From Fomes fomentarius (Eukaryota; Basidiomycota; Agaricomycetes; Polyporales; Polyporaceae): a stretch of DNA of 64,000 bases. Location of the stretch: NCBI GenBank assembly GCA_022606135.1, contig JABYQN010000014.1, positions 310,001 to 374,000 of the forward strand, in the 5' to 3' direction. This document shows, piece by piece, positions 45,477-57,027 of this stretch. Within the stretch, counting starts at the first letter, position 1, and each line of letters begins with the position of its first letter. The position numbers and the translations under genes were made by a program. The notes beneath the pieces are model-generated. The model was not told the DNA's origin. It did no database searches and was given only the letters and a program-made list of their open reading frames with translations.

Positions 45477-46548
45477 ATGTCCAACAAGTTCGGACGCGAC
45501 AACCTAGAGGAAAGCTACGCCTTGCTCCCCGAAGGCGATCAAGATTCGTTCGAATCTGAGCATATTCTGTCCATTGAAGGCTCCCAGGCCATACGTGAGC
45601 TACGTCGCCCGGAATTCGTGCTCCATCCATTCTCAATTCACTATCACAGACCCCCGACGACGCTCTGGCTTCAGCTGGTACAAGCCCGACAACCGACAAT
45701 CCGCGCTCACGTGGGTAGTCGCGCTGCTCGTCGTGGTCGCGGCCACCGACGGGATTGCGCTCTTCTACATGTCGCGCATTATGAACACCGTCTATGCAGA
45801 CCTCGGCACCGACGAGCTCGAGTTCGCCAACCCATACCACGGTCTCGACGCCCTGTATAGCTCCGGAACCATCAATTCGTCCAAGATCGAGCCAATGCAG
45901 AACATCCCGCGCGTCGTCGCGCAGGTGTTTAGTGATCGTCCGAAGGAGCTCGCACCTGTGGGCGAGCATGACCTGTTCAACAAGGTATTCGGCACACTCT
46001 CTCCACACGAAAAGCACCTGCATGTCACCCCATCAGTGAGTCCGACTTCGCAACCACCGTATCCATCGGAAGAGTCCACTGCTGACCACCGCGCCTCAGA
46101 CACATACGATCGCGCAGTTCCGGGCTCTTGACTTCGGGATGGAGATGTGCGAGCTTGTCATCCATTTGCCCGGAAACGGGGACCGCGTCGAGAGCACGGA
46201 GCCCTTCCGGTTCAACCCCCGCTCGCAATTCGCCATCTACCGCCTGGACGCACCCAAACCGCTCGACGTCCGGAAACTTTCATACCAAACCAAGCCGCCA
46301 GTGAAGGAGAGGGTCGCCACGGTTGTAGCGCGGGCAGGGGAGGAGACGCCTGTCTCGCGCTTCCCATGCGTATGGGGTTCCCTGCACACGTTTGAGATCG
46401 CGTGCGCGAAGGACTCGGACTGCTTGGTCGACATCTGGTCGAGTCAGAACACGACATACGGTACGTGTCGCAGTCGTTGCACTGTAACCCGCGTGTGACT
46501 GAGCTTCTCTTCACAGGCGTCTACATGTACCAGCATCAGACGATTTGA
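45477..46548 (+). CDS. Membrane protein with possible But2 C-terminal-like domain
   Basis: The start at 45477 (MSNKFGRDNLEESYALLPEG) is followed by an intron near 45596-45650, then WVVALLVVVAATDGIALFYM, a single membrane span. The extracytoplasmic part continues DELEFANPYHGLDALYSS and, after an intron near 46036-46099, TIAQFRALDFGMEMCELVIH and CAKDSDCLVDIWSSQNTTYG; a last short exon gives VYMYQHQTI and stop. The paired Cys and the C-terminal pattern remind me of basidiomycete proteins labelled as But2 C-terminal domain, a type II membrane layout. Function in these fungi is not known. It lies between two UstYa-like genes. Confidence 0.
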
Positions 46549-47901
46549 ACGCTGTGCGCGGTTTGGGAATGGAAGATCGGACTGTCATTGTATCATACCA
46601 TACATCACAATATCATCGTCAGGAAAGCGCTTGTAGCAAACGTCACAGCACTTACAACACGAGTTTCTGTCGATGAGGGAAGGAGCCTGCCTATTCGTAT
46701 TCGTGTTTCGCCATACGCCACTGTTCCCAGATCCACATTTGCATTTCAAGTGAGTGCATGACAGTATCTGCTAGAGGTAACCCTGCAGGGTGCTCAATAC
46801 AAACCCGATTTTGTCTTCTGGTGCGGCCCCATGAGCGTATTTGCTCGACAATCTCACCAAGCTGTATGACTTATAGATACCATAACTTACTTGATACAAG
46901 AACACCGTAAACAGATACAACGAGAATGACGTATGGGCTCCCTCTGTAAATTCTCAACCAACTGCAACCCGCAAGTGGGCAGAACGCGTCAATCACCTGC
47001 ATTAGAACTAGCATGAGTGACTGCTGGATGCAGGGGCCCGTACCTGACAATACAGATAGCAATAGACACAGGAATACCGCCGTCCGGAGAGTTTCGGAGT
47101 TTTTTGCATGAGCTCTAACAGGTCCGACAGTGCGCGGTACATTCTATCAAACAGACGTGAACGCGGGTCCGTCTGGGATGGATGATGTTTCGTGACCATC
47201 AGCACAAGTGCTCAACAGGGCAGTGTCGTTGACTCACCAATTCACCAAGGTATGACATTCGGGTCAAGCCGTGTGCCTATTCTGACCAGTATGAACGAAC
47301 GTGTCATGTAGTAGATGACTACCGCAGCAGCTCCGTCGAAACCACGTATACTATTACTATCTCGAAGCAGTACTCGCACGTCAAATTGCTGCGGCCGCGG
47401 GAGCAATGCAATGCAACTGATCCGCTCGCACGAGCAGCGGCAACAGCTGTGCGAGCAAAGCATGGAGACGACTTGCACCGAGCGGCTAGTTGGCAGAACT
47501 TCTCGAGGCAATGCTGCTGTGACCCGTCTGAGCTGAGTGCTAGCGCACGAGGGTACAGCCGCTGTGGCGAGCGATAGTTCAGTAATCGAGGCGCAGCCGG
47601 AGTTGAGTCCCATGAGAGTTATTGGAGTCCAGATGGTAACTGAAGGCACTATCCTTCAGCCATCTGTATGTGGTTTATGGTTGTTGTCGGGCCTTGACTT
47701 TCGGGACCTTTGAATCCTGTAATTCAACAGGGAGAAGCTGGGTCAGCGGTACGCCGAGTACGACCTGACATGTCGCTGTTGGAAGTCGGCGATACACTGT
47801 CGCATCTTGCCCTATCAGATCTAGACCAACGCCATTGTCATTCAGATGTTGCAGAGCGAGCGATCTCACCCAAACTCCCCTCGATCTTCTCCATTACCCC
47901 C
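46549..47901. other. Intergenic region, no gene seen
   Basis: Short frames only. I looked for a small secreted precursor with repeated cores and Lys-Arg sites, as expected beside UstYa-type genes, and did not find one here. Confidence 0.
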
Positions 47902-48565
47902 ATGTCCTCTCATCGACTAGCACTCATTCTCGTAGTCGTCCTCGGCGCCCTCAACGTCTACGTCGACTTCCTCCACGTATGCGCGACCCACCGCACGGCC
48001 GCATCGCGACCACCACCTCTCTCCCACTACAGTACGAGAACTGGCATGCTCACCTCGCGACCAACACACTCACGTCCTGATAGGCTTCATCGACGAAGAC
48101 TACCCCCCGCGCATGCCGCTCCCCTCCGCCCGGCGCGCCGTGAAGCTCATACACGAAGATAGCTCACGCTATTCACTCTTCGCGCCCGAGGCACACCACG
48201 AGTGGCTCTGGACCGCGACCGTCGGCGACGGGAACGCGCACTACGGCCCCACGCGCCGCCTCTTCGTCGTCGCGGTCACGCACCAGATGCACTGCCTGCG
48301 CTTCGTCCGCGATGGGCTCCTGCAGGAGGAGCCTGTCCAGGCGCACAGCCACCAGGACGGGCATCTCGCGCACTGCCTGAACTTCCTCCGCATGTCAACC
48401 CTCTGCGCGGCGGACACGACGCTCGAGCCTCCTGAAGCGTTCGCGCACAATTATACGGCGACGAGAGCGGGGGGAGAGCAACAGTGCATGGACTGGCCGG
48501 CGTTCTATGATGAGATGAAGACGAACTATGTGGAGTGGGACTCGTTCCGGAAACAACAGCATTGA
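47902..48565 (+). CDS. UstYa-like (DUF3328) membrane-anchored protein 2
   Basis: The start at 47902 gives MSSHRLALILVVVLGALNVY, a membrane anchor. An intron follows VDFLH. The body reads HVLIGFIDEDYPPRMPLPSA, then FVVAVTHQMHCLRFVRDGL with an intact HxxHC motif, and AHCLNFLRMSTLCAADTTL, the second motif. The C-terminus is MDWPAFYDEMKTNY. The splice between exon 1 and the HVLIG frame could not be settled: the obvious intron (gtatgcg...ctacag) leads into a frame that stops at 48082, so either another splice is used or a small frameshift is present. Catalytic motifs are better kept than in copy 1. Confidence 0.
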
Positions 48566-48669
48566 GGGTGTCAGGTTGCTCATGGTAGATCAGTCTGTAC
48601 AACATGGACGCTTACTGGCGATGCGATAAGCAAACGCGAGGGCAAGTGGTAGAGGAGCGCACCTATGAA

Positions 48670-50409
48670 CTACTTTCCTACACCTTCGTACCCCACAGCG
48701 ACGTCCGCTTGTGCTTCCCTCCCCTCTCCCTGCTCTCCAATCATGTCGCCTTTGAGGTCCTCGTAGAAATCCGGCGTCAATCCCGCCTTCTCACGATCGC
48801 TCGCATTGAACGGGCCTTTCACGTCGCCCCGCCAGCCGCGCTGAACTTCCTCTCTGAACGTCTGCACCGGGTCGACGCCCTGCTTCGCGCATATCCACGT
48901 GAACCAGCGGTGTCCGGTCGTGACGTGCGTGACCTCATCGTGGTGAATTGTCTCGAGCACCTTCACAGTGTCGGGGTCGCCCGCACGGCGGAACTTCTCT
49001 ATCGTCCCAGGATTGACGTCCAGTCCTCGCGCCTCGTGCACTAGGTGGATGATCGCGAGGCGGGCGCGCAGGGAAGCAAAAGTGACGCGCGCGGACTCCC
49101 AGAGACCGGCATGTACTGGCAGTGAACCATACAGAGTCGAAGGCGAGAGTGCGGCGAGGCGTGCGGTGAGGAGGGAGAAGTGCTTGGACTCGTCGAGTGC
49201 CATCTTCGTAAAGTCCGCGAAGAACGCGGGAGGGAGATCTGGATGCGAGGGGCCGTATCGCGCGATGATATCCCACCTTTTGCAGCGTATAAGAACGCAT
49301 ACATGCGCAGCGCATAGCGAGACAAACACTCACGCAAGGTCAATCCTATGTGAAGTGTGAGTTGAGAGCTCATCAAGAGTGCATGGACATCACTTACGCC
49401 CACTGCTCAATATTAGCTAATGCATGCAGCATCACCGCTCTGTTCTTCCGTCTTGCCACCTTTCCAGGCTGAACGGTATTTAGCGTATACATCTCCTCGC
49501 GGGGGGTATGTCTGGGGGCCTAGGTGCCTTCGATGAACGATGACCGATAGACTTGAGCTGACCAGTGCGGAACAGCTGTACAGCATGTCTGGTGCGTTGA
49601 ACCTGAATCAGCGTGAGCCTGCCCAGATGCATCATGACCTGTACGCATACCTTGAGCATCGGGTCAGCGGTGTTCAGGATGAGGACAGCCCACTGTATCA
49701 GTGTTGCTGGTGGATTCTCCGTAGGAACAAGGGGTTCAGGCTCCTTCGCCACGCGGGATGATAATGAGAGGTGAGACAGATCAGGAAGCGGAGGTGGGGG
49801 ATCGGCGAACTCTATATTCTTAATATTGGGTGGATGTTCTGCACATCTCAAGAGCTCCACGCACCTTCAGAGACCGGTCTGAATTCAACCAGCCGCCAGC
49901 CGGTGCCTTCCTCCGGTGTCTCAACCCATATGTGCTCCTCCCCCTCCTCTGATTTGCGGAAGTCTGTAGCATAAGTACATGCCTTCAATCCTGTTTCACT
50001 GTGTCCAGTCTTGAGGTCGAAGTCGTATCTATGCCCATTTTACATCCCAATGCAGCGCTCAACTAAAATGCAAAACGTACCTGTGCCAAGGACAAACCGC
50101 AACTACCCCAGTATCGCACTCCTCAATCTCCGCATGAGACATATCCGCTCCGAGGTGAGGGCAGTTCGCTTCCATCACGTATATCTGGTCCCGTAGGGTC
50201 TGCGGAGATGTGGGGTTGTAGTCCACCCCATTTTCTGGCGATTGGCCAGGGGTGAGGCGGAACAGTATGAGCGAGTGGTAGATCCCTTCCTGCGACCGCA
50301 GGGTCAAGAAAAAACGGGAATGTGTTGCTAGCTTTACGAGAGGTGAAACACTGAGGTGAGGGATCAGAAACCGAGATTTACGCCGAACGACTTTGCTTGC
50401 CTCAACCAT
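48670..50409 (-). CDS. Rieske [2Fe-2S] domain fused to ferritin-like DUF455 domain
   Basis: Start MVEASKVVRRKSRFLIPHLS at 50409. The first ~150 residues are a Rieske domain: ANCPHLGADMSH and AVCPWHRYDF supply the two Cys and two His of a [2Fe-2S] cluster. Splicing into LVEFRPVSEEFADPPPPLPD carries the frame on to RHAVQLFRTGQLKSIGHRSS, VARRKNRAVMLHALANIEQW, a 12-nt exon (49345-49334, coding AIDLA across its ends), and FTKMALDESKHFSLL, VHEARGLDVNPG, HHDEVTHVTTGHRWF, the Glu/His pattern of DUF455 ferritin-like proteins, which probably bind two irons. One lesion: at the run of six G (49501-49506) an extra base is needed to join PPDIPP to REEMYTLNTVQ. Together the domains suggest an electron-transfer/di-iron oxidase or hydroxylase. 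Substrate unknown. Confidence 0.
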
Positions 50410-51229
50410 TTCGATCCACTGCCGCCTGTATCAGTGCGGGTGTCCAATTCCTCGGTCATCGCGCGTAAACGAGGCGTAATGGTAGCCAGACTCCTTGTGC
50501 TTGGTAGGGCTTGATGTTCCTGCACGGTGGGACCCGACGGCCTTACCTGACGCGATAAGGGATGTGGACTGGCTTCGTATGATGATAGAGACCGTGTAGA
50601 ATCCCTGAGACGTGCCAATGTCGTCGGAAATCTTTTATATGACCAAGATTGAAGAGAGAGGCGAGAGTGCATGCGGCCAAACCGACGACCAGTAGTCAGT
50701 CTGAGTCTAAAGGAGTCGACGACTCGACTTCAAGTTGCTCAAGAGTCAACTGAATCTAAATGAATGAGCGTTCAATCCAGCCAAAACCGCACGTGATCGA
50801 CGTGACGCGGTGATCACAGCCCCACTAGCTATGGGGAATCCAGTTCAACGTAAGTAAGTTGCAAGCGTTCAAGGTCGCATGCGTCACGACGTCAACATGG
50901 CTCAGTTACCATGCACAAAGGATACATGGTATCAAAAGGAAGGTCAATTCTAGACCACAATCGCCCTCTACATTTGGAGGGATATTTATTAGGAAACGGC
51001 GTAAACTTGAAGATCGTCGTAAGTAATCATGTTGAGAACACAGAAAACAAGTGGACTGCGTATATATATGTATGTGAGAAAGAAGATGCGAAAGCGACAG
51101 CGAATCGTACAACAACGACCACCTCGATGGACAGTGTGGACACATACATACCCCTACAAAACCCGTTCACCACCTCATCCCTCGAACGCGAGACCACGCC
51201 GACGACTGGGCATTCGGTCGCTCAGGGAT
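50410..51229. other. Intergenic region
   Basis: Upstream DNA of the Rieske-DUF455 gene and 3' flank of the lectin-like gene. A short upstream frame coding MTEELDTRTDTGGSGSKWLR (50470-50410) overlaps the start of the Rieske gene in another frame and could be a first exon, but no good intron supports it. Confidence 0.
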
Positions 51230-52745
51230 TCACCTATACGCAATGCTCCTCCGCTGCGGCTGCGACTGAGCAGCGCCCTGCCGGAGGAGCGACTTCGGGG
51301 TCCTCGTGACCTCCGTGACAGTCGTGATCACCGTCGTGGTCGTCGTGCGCGTCGTTACAACAAAGTCGCGTTCTTCCGAGATCGTAATCGTGTCCGTCGT
51401 GGCGGGCGGCGACACCGCCCGCGCGCTGTGCGCCTCGACGCTCAGCTCCTTCTCATCCGCGGCGGGTGCGCAGCGCGTGTAGTGCCACTGCTGGCAGGCT
51501 TCCTTGGACTGCGACGTGGCGAGCTGGATCTGAGGAGAAAGACGAGGTGTGTCAGCTTGCCGACTAAGTGACGATCAGAACGGGCGCATGTACGCACCTT
51601 GGTGCCAGGAGCGGCGTTACCCCGGTCGGCGAGATCGAACACATACTCAGAGTTCGGCCACGATATCCTGTCGAAAGACAGTTAGTTCAATATCGAAATT
51701 TGAGGAGCACTATCACGCACCTGACACCATCGTCCGTGGGCTCGATGTTCCACGCGACAGGATACGTGCTAGCGATGATACGGGCTCCGTCCTTGACACC
51801 GCCCTCGGTCGAGAGGTAGAGCGAATGTCCCTCCTTCGAGCGCCGTATGCAGCGAACGATATACCCGTGGCCCGTCGGGATGAACTCCCACTGCTGGTTC
51901 GGCCCTCCATGCATCGGCCACCCAATCACCGTCCTATGGTCCGCCCCCGACAAGTCCAGCGCGGTCCCGCTCCGCGCGTTCAGGAGGACGTACGTCCCGG
52001 GAGTCCAAACGTTGGGCGAGCTCGTGCGCGGCGAGACGGCGACGTCGACGTTCACGGCAGTCGCATCGCTCCCTTCTGCATGGTGTGCAGGGAGGACGCC
52101 GAGATCGAGGGGGGCAAGACTCTCTTCCGTCTTGAGCTCGGCTCGTGGAGTCCGCAAGGCGTCAGCAGCAGCACCACCCTCGGTAACAGTGCCTGTCTGG
52201 TTCTGGTTCTCCGCTTCTTGCTGAGGCTGGATCTGAGGCTGCGGCTGCTGCGGCTCCTCGACCTCGAATAAACCTACTGGTGGGACGACGCCCGCTTCGA
52301 GGTCCGGCTCCACAGTGGCCTTGGGACTCTCGTGGAGGACATGAGGCACGTCCTCCGTATCGTAGCCCTGCACCTGGACGGTGCCGGGCTCGGGCGAGCG
52401 CTGGTCCTCCGTCTTCTCAACGAACGGGTCGGGCGCGGGAGTGGGGGTCGGGGGCTCAGCGCCGGGCATTGCGCGAGAACGTACGGAGTCGCGGTCGCTC
52501 GTCGACCCACGGCCGAGTTGGAGCTTTTGCTTCGCGGCGCCGTTGGGCCCGTTGCCGTTCATATCGCTGGGTGCGTTGCCCATCTTGTCCTTGCTCTTGT
52601 CTTGGCTGAACTTGTGAGTGGCCGAGTCGATGGTCTTGCGGTGGAAGAGGCCCTTGATGGTATGTGCGGTGGTGGTGGGAGGTGCAGAGGATTTAGCTGG
52701 AGTCGTACCGCGGCGGCGGATGCTGAGGCTTTGGAGGGTGGGCAT
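51230..52745 (-). CDS. Beta-trefoil (ricin-B-type fold) lectin-like protein with disordered N-terminus
   Basis: The start MPTLQSLSIRRRGTTPAKSS is at 52745. Residues 1-210 are Pro/Gln/Ser/Thr/Glu-rich and probably disordered. The folded part starts WTPGTYVLLNARSGTALDLS and continues GGPNQQWEFIPTGHGYIVRC, which has the QxW and repeated strand pattern of a beta-trefoil carbohydrate-binding domain. Two introns (about 51722-51670 and 51598-51532) lead to WPNSEYVFDLADRGNAAPGT and QSKEACQQWHYTRCA, then a Thr/Ser-rich tail ending RRSIAYR. No signal peptide is visible, so it is probably cytoplasmic, as with many mushroom lectins. There is no enzymatic or toxin chain. The sugar bound is unknown. Confidence 0.
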
Positions 52746-53242
52746 TCCGGGAGTACAGCGAGTACGGGCAGTTAAAACACTGAAAAGAGTTGGTGTATGG
52801 TGGAGTCCGTGCGGTATGAGAGTGTTCGATGAAACCGCCTGTTGTGCGCGTGTGTTAGCAGTGAGGTATGAGGCTGAGGGGCGAGGACTGCGCGGAATAG
52901 CGAGAGTGGTTGGAGAAGGCTTGTTATCTGGTGCACACAGCACTCCTTGACATTGCACAATGCGCGTGGCTTTACGTACCGATGGCGGATTCCGATGGAT
53001 TCTGGGGTGGATTGAGGTTTCGACGCGTCCTCCACGCGTACTGAGGCGGGGTACGCGTGCAGTACAACACGTGTATCATGGCTGGCGCGTCCGGGTGGCT
53101 GCTACACTTATGCAAAAGGCTCCGCATGTGCGATGTGCACGAGGTAGAACGAAGAGAGCAAGTAGATAATAACGCACGGATGAGATACAACACTATAACT
53201 TGGATCATACAATAGGGAGACCTTGCATCGCCAAAAGAACTA
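52746..53242. other. Intergenic region between lectin-like gene and SMT3
   Basis: About 500 bp holding the lectin-like promoter and the SMT3 3' flank. No gene seen. Confidence 0.
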
Positions 53243-53835
53243 TCACGAATAGCCACCGCCGAGCTGCGCGCAATCGCGTCAAGATCCACGCGAATCATGA
53301 CAAGTGTATCACGCACCTGCTGCAAATGTGCATCAATCGTGTCCCCATCCTCCATATTGTGCTGCAGTGGGTCAGGATCGAGGAGAATGTGGGACACGCG
53401 AGACGCGTACCTCGGCTGGAGTTTCCTCAGGACGCAGTCGCTGACCACTGAACGTGAACTTGAACGTTCCTATACGCAGGCGTCGGACATGAGACCAAGA
53501 ACACGGAGATTACTTTGAACGTTAATCCAACCTGGCTCTTTCCCGAAGCGTTTCTGCACACAGAACGAGGACGGTGAGCAAGAGGGCACGCCCACACGAG
53601 TAGGCCACTCACTTCTGCTGCCTCGAAGAGCTTCTTGAAGGGCATACCTGGCTTCACTTTTACCGTACAAGCTGCCGAGCGTCGCTTCAGCACGCAAGGT
53701 ACGGAATGCGCCTCCCGCCTCATGCCACACGCGCCGAGGGAGGCGCTTTCGACGCGTCGTGTACTCACTCTGGCCCTCGAAGTCGACTACGAGGTTGATC
53801 TTGGGCTTCACGTCTTCCTGCTGCTCTTCTGTCAT
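53243..53835 (-). CDS. SMT3: SUMO (small ubiquitin-like modifier)
   Basis: Six exons join exactly: 53835-53769, 53671-53613, 53553-53532 (22 nt), 53469-53411, 53361-53317 and 53263-53243 (21 nt), giving 90 residues. The product starts MTEEQQEDVKPKINLVVDFE and has the SUMO ubiquitin-fold: CTVKVKPGMPFKKLFEAAEK, FGKEPGTFKFTFSGQRLRPE, ETPAEHNMEDGDTIDAHLQQ, then LGG followed by a three-residue propeptide GYS. The last exon supplies LGGGYS, so the diglycine needed for conjugation is made only by correct splicing of a 21-nt exon. SUMO is matured by a Ulp protease at GG and then linked to lysines of nuclear proteins. It is divergent from ATG22, with 271 bp between starts. Confidence 0.
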
Positions 53836-54106
53836 GCTGTGAGGGTCGTTGGTGGCAATAGGAGAACGCTGGACAGGAGTGGCTAGGAGTAGTGGCTGCA
53901 GCCAAAACGCGGCTCGATCGAGGCGAGATTCGCGTTCTTCGGCGTCTACTGCAGGACTGGTCCTTGCCCTTTAACGACAATCCTTCATCCACTCTCTTGC
54001 CTTGTTTCTCCACGGCCATGCTCTAAACCATCCTGAAATCTGGGATATTGACCATATAGCACAACTGATTGAGACCTCTGACTACGGAACTGTTCTGAGA
54101 CACGCT
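53836..54106. promoter_or_regulatory. Shared upstream region of SMT3 and ATG22
   Basis: The 271 bp between divergent start codons must hold both promoters. No clear TATA box was seen. The ATG22 frame is open upstream to about 54002, so a start before 54107 cannot be excluded, but no in-frame ATG is present there. Confidence 0.
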
Positions 54107-57027
54107 ATGACTGACACTGACCACGGATTTGGCTATGAAGAGGGAGGCATCCCAAAGTTTGACAAACAGAAGTATCACAGACATCTGAGAGGATGGTTCA
54201 GCTACGCATTCGCAAGGTATGTACATTTCAGCTTTGTTGTGGTAGCTCAAAGAGGTGGACTGCTGATAGCAGTTGCTAAGTGAAGTGTTTGTCATAGTCT
54301 CCTTGACACTCTTCCTCCCCATATGTCTCGAGCAGTTCGCCCGGTACGTGCCGTCCAATCAACTTGTATGCATCGTGCCACTTATATCAGCGTAGGGATA
54401 ATGGGTATCTACTCCCTCACAAGACTGTACCATGTACCTCGCCGACATCATCACCCGCAACGAACGACGATACGGATGCACGCTGTGTAGTGAAGCTGGG
54501 ATGGCTATGGATAGACAGTGCGAGCTTCAGGTGAGTGTCGGCCCAAGAAGCATCTATATTGGCATATATGCGCACTCTGTACATCTCCCGAGGAGATGCA
54601 GAGCACGATGGGCATGGCCAGCCTTGTAGAAAGTGTGACAGGATTCCTATCACCTCAGACGAGTGCTATGTTTGCGCAAAAAAGAAGAGATCCGAGATCT
54701 CTCCCACTCCGGGCTATAGGGGTTATAGGCATGCAATTTTGGCGAAGTTAACCTATCGCATGACTATAGACTGCCTATCATGGGGGTCGCTTGTGCGCTC
54801 CCCATAGGCCGCCTATCGCGTCGTGTAGATTGGAACTTTGTTTGTCGTGTCTGAATGCTCCGAACTCGGCGCCCATGTCACTTTTAGTGACGGAGGTATA
54901 CCGCCTGACGCGTTATGATGCTTTCAATGGTCCCAAAGCAAACTAACCAAGTCATGAAAGTTGTCACCCATCCTTCATTGCCCTGTGAGCCATGCAGAAA
55001 TGGCAAATTGGGAGCATGCATGAGATCCCTTTCTGCAGGAATGCGGCAGGGGCCGCAGTTGCCCGTCCGTCACTCCTTTCCCTCTTGCCCCGTGACAGAG
55101 AGCGCCTAGCACGGCGTACATCCAAAGTGTCAATACACCTCAACATGTCTGATATGTTTGGGACAGCTTACACTGCCACGGAATTGAACAAAAGACCCGT
55201 TCTTCAATTTAGTGACACGTAGACTGCTACAAAGATGTCAATGCCCTTGATATGCACGACGTGTAGGACCACTAGGGCGAGCCCATTTTGCGGTTTCCGA
55301 ACAGGCTCTTATTGTTCGTCGTGATGATGAAGTCATTGCTCGGAAAGAGACTATAAGACTCACTCAATGCAATAGCTTATACGTCTACTCGACCTCAGTA
55401 GCTCTCCAAGCTCTGACTGTCATCTCGATGGGAGGAATTGCAGATCACCGTACGCCTGTTTACACTCACATATCCCGCGCACATAGCTGAATCCTGCATA
55501 CGCATCCTGTATAGCACCCCATCGCAAGTTGCTCCTGCTCACTTTCGCAGCCTTGGGCTCCTTCTCAGCCATCCTCTTCCTCCTCCTCCCATCGTCCTCA
55601 CCGGTTTGGCCCCTCGTCGCACCCCTCGCGATATTTGCAAACATAGGCTTCGGCGCATCCATCGTCGCGCTCAACGCATATATCACGACTCTGGCCCACA
55701 GCACACAAGAAGTCGTCGACGCGCGCGCGGACTTGATCCGTGTGCAACGAGCCAGCAATGCTGTACATCCCACGGATGATTATGCAGACAGCGAAGGCGC
55801 GAATGACGCCAACGCGCCTTTACTTGGCCATACGAACCGTCAGGGTGGTGGGGATGGTGCTGTACGTGAGGCGAAGGAGAAACATGACAAGTTGCTCTCT
55901 GCGGCGACCTCGCGCATATCTTCGCAAGGAATTGCGCTCGGGTATGCAGCAGGCATCGTCATGTTGCTGCTCGCACTCATACCCGTGCGCGCGATGAAGG
56001 GTTCGACGGATGCCCTCCGTCTCGCCATTGGTCTCAGCGGTCTCTGGTGGGCGCTCTTCTCGCTTCCTGCCGCAGCGTGGCTTCCAGGCGCATCCGTGAT
56101 GTCAGCTGTGGGGGCGGTCGCACTCCCTGAGGAGGCTCGCGAGGAAGCACAGCTCGAAACGACACCACGCACTGACGAGGTGAATTGGAGCATGACTCGC
56201 GAGATCGTGCGCGCGTGGAAGAGACTGGGCCAGATGCTCCGTTGGAGGGAGATTCAGCGTCTCCGGAACACGTTCGTCTACCTCGCCGCGTGGTTCTTGC
56301 TCTCGGACGGGTTCACGACGATCACATCGACCGCGCTGCTGTTCGCGAAGACGACGCTGCATATGCCACCGTCGTCGCTCATCCTCATAGGCGCGCTTAC
56401 TCCGACGGCGGGAATCCTGGGGTCGCTCGCGTGGCCCGCCGTGCAGCGCAGGCTCGGGTGGTCGAATTTGCGTGTGCTGGTCGTGCTAGTCGCGATGGCG
56501 TCCGCGATTCCTGCGTATGGGTGTTTGGGATTCCTGCCTGTCTTTCAGCGCGCGAGCGTGAAGTTCGGCGGGCTGACGACTCCGGGGGAGATGTATGTCC
56601 TCGCGGTGTACTTCGTGAGAAATTCCATAGCCTGGCCGAAGTGTCTTGGGTCTCTGATGATTGTCAATACAGGGTTCGGTCTATGGTGCGTTCCAAGGAT
56701 ATGCCCGTGCGTTCTACGCGGAATTCATCCCTCCTGGAGAAGAGGCGCGGTGGTACGGGCTGTTCTCTATCACCGACAAGGTACGTTACACTCTATCTGT
56801 CTTGACTGGACGAGTGTGCTAATGACTAGTACGTGTACCGCGTGCAGTCAAGCTCGTTTGTCGGCCCACTGATCGTTGGGCTCATTGCAGACACTACTGG
56901 CAATATTCGATACGCGTTCTTCTTCCTCGTTGCGATGATCTGGTCGGCCGTGCCCATACTGATGTCTGTCGACGTCGAGCGTGGGCGCGAAGATGCTCAA
57001 CGATACACTGTGCTCGGATCGCCGTAG
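54107..57027 (+). CDS. ATG22: Autophagy-related protein 22 (Atg22), vacuolar amino-acid effluxer type MFS
   Basis: Exons: 54107-54216, 54281-54343, 54396-54530, 55376-55449, 55515 to about 56611, then two or three more to 57027. The N-terminus reads KYHRHLRGWFSYAFASEVFV, IVSLTLFLPICLEQFARDNG, CVVKLGWLWIDSASF and, across a long intron, SLYVYSTSVALQALTVISMG, all typical of Atg22. Further membrane spans follow (LLLTFAALGSFSAILFLLL; IALGYAAGIVMLLLALIPV; FVYLAAWFLLSDGFTTI), then GSVYGAFQGYARAFYAEFIP, WYGLFSITDK and SSSFVGPLIVGLIADTTGNI. Atg22 is a multi-span vacuole membrane protein that helps release amino acids made by autophagy. All introns are about 50-65 nt except intron 3 (845 nt). The last exon overlaps the 3' end of the next, convergent frame by about 30 bp. 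Confidence 0.
54531..55375 (+). other. Unusually long (845-nt) intron in ATG22
   Basis: Donor gtgagt at 54531 and acceptor caatag ending 55375 are canonical and the joined codon (AG/C, Ser) gives IDSASF-SLYVYS in frame. The sequence inside includes two Cys-rich coding-like pieces: HGQPCRKCDRIPITSDECYV with CAKKKRSE after it (~54605-54695), and LPCEPCRNGKLGACMRSLSA (~54980-55030). A short region near 54715-54815 has inverted copies of ctatag/cctat-type motifs. This looks like an insertion into a formerly short intron, perhaps a gene fragment or small transposon. Confidence 0.

Noticed and set aside
46549..47901. RiPP precursor beside UstYa-like genes
   Set aside because: No signal peptide with repeated core and Lys-Arg spacing found in any frame.
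51230..52745. Toxin of the ricin type
   Set aside because: Only a beta-trefoil carbohydrate-binding fold is present; no N-glycosidase chain or secretion signal.
51549..52775. Rightward frames in the lectin-like gene
   Set aside because: Shadow frames of the Pro/Gln/Ser-rich coding strand.
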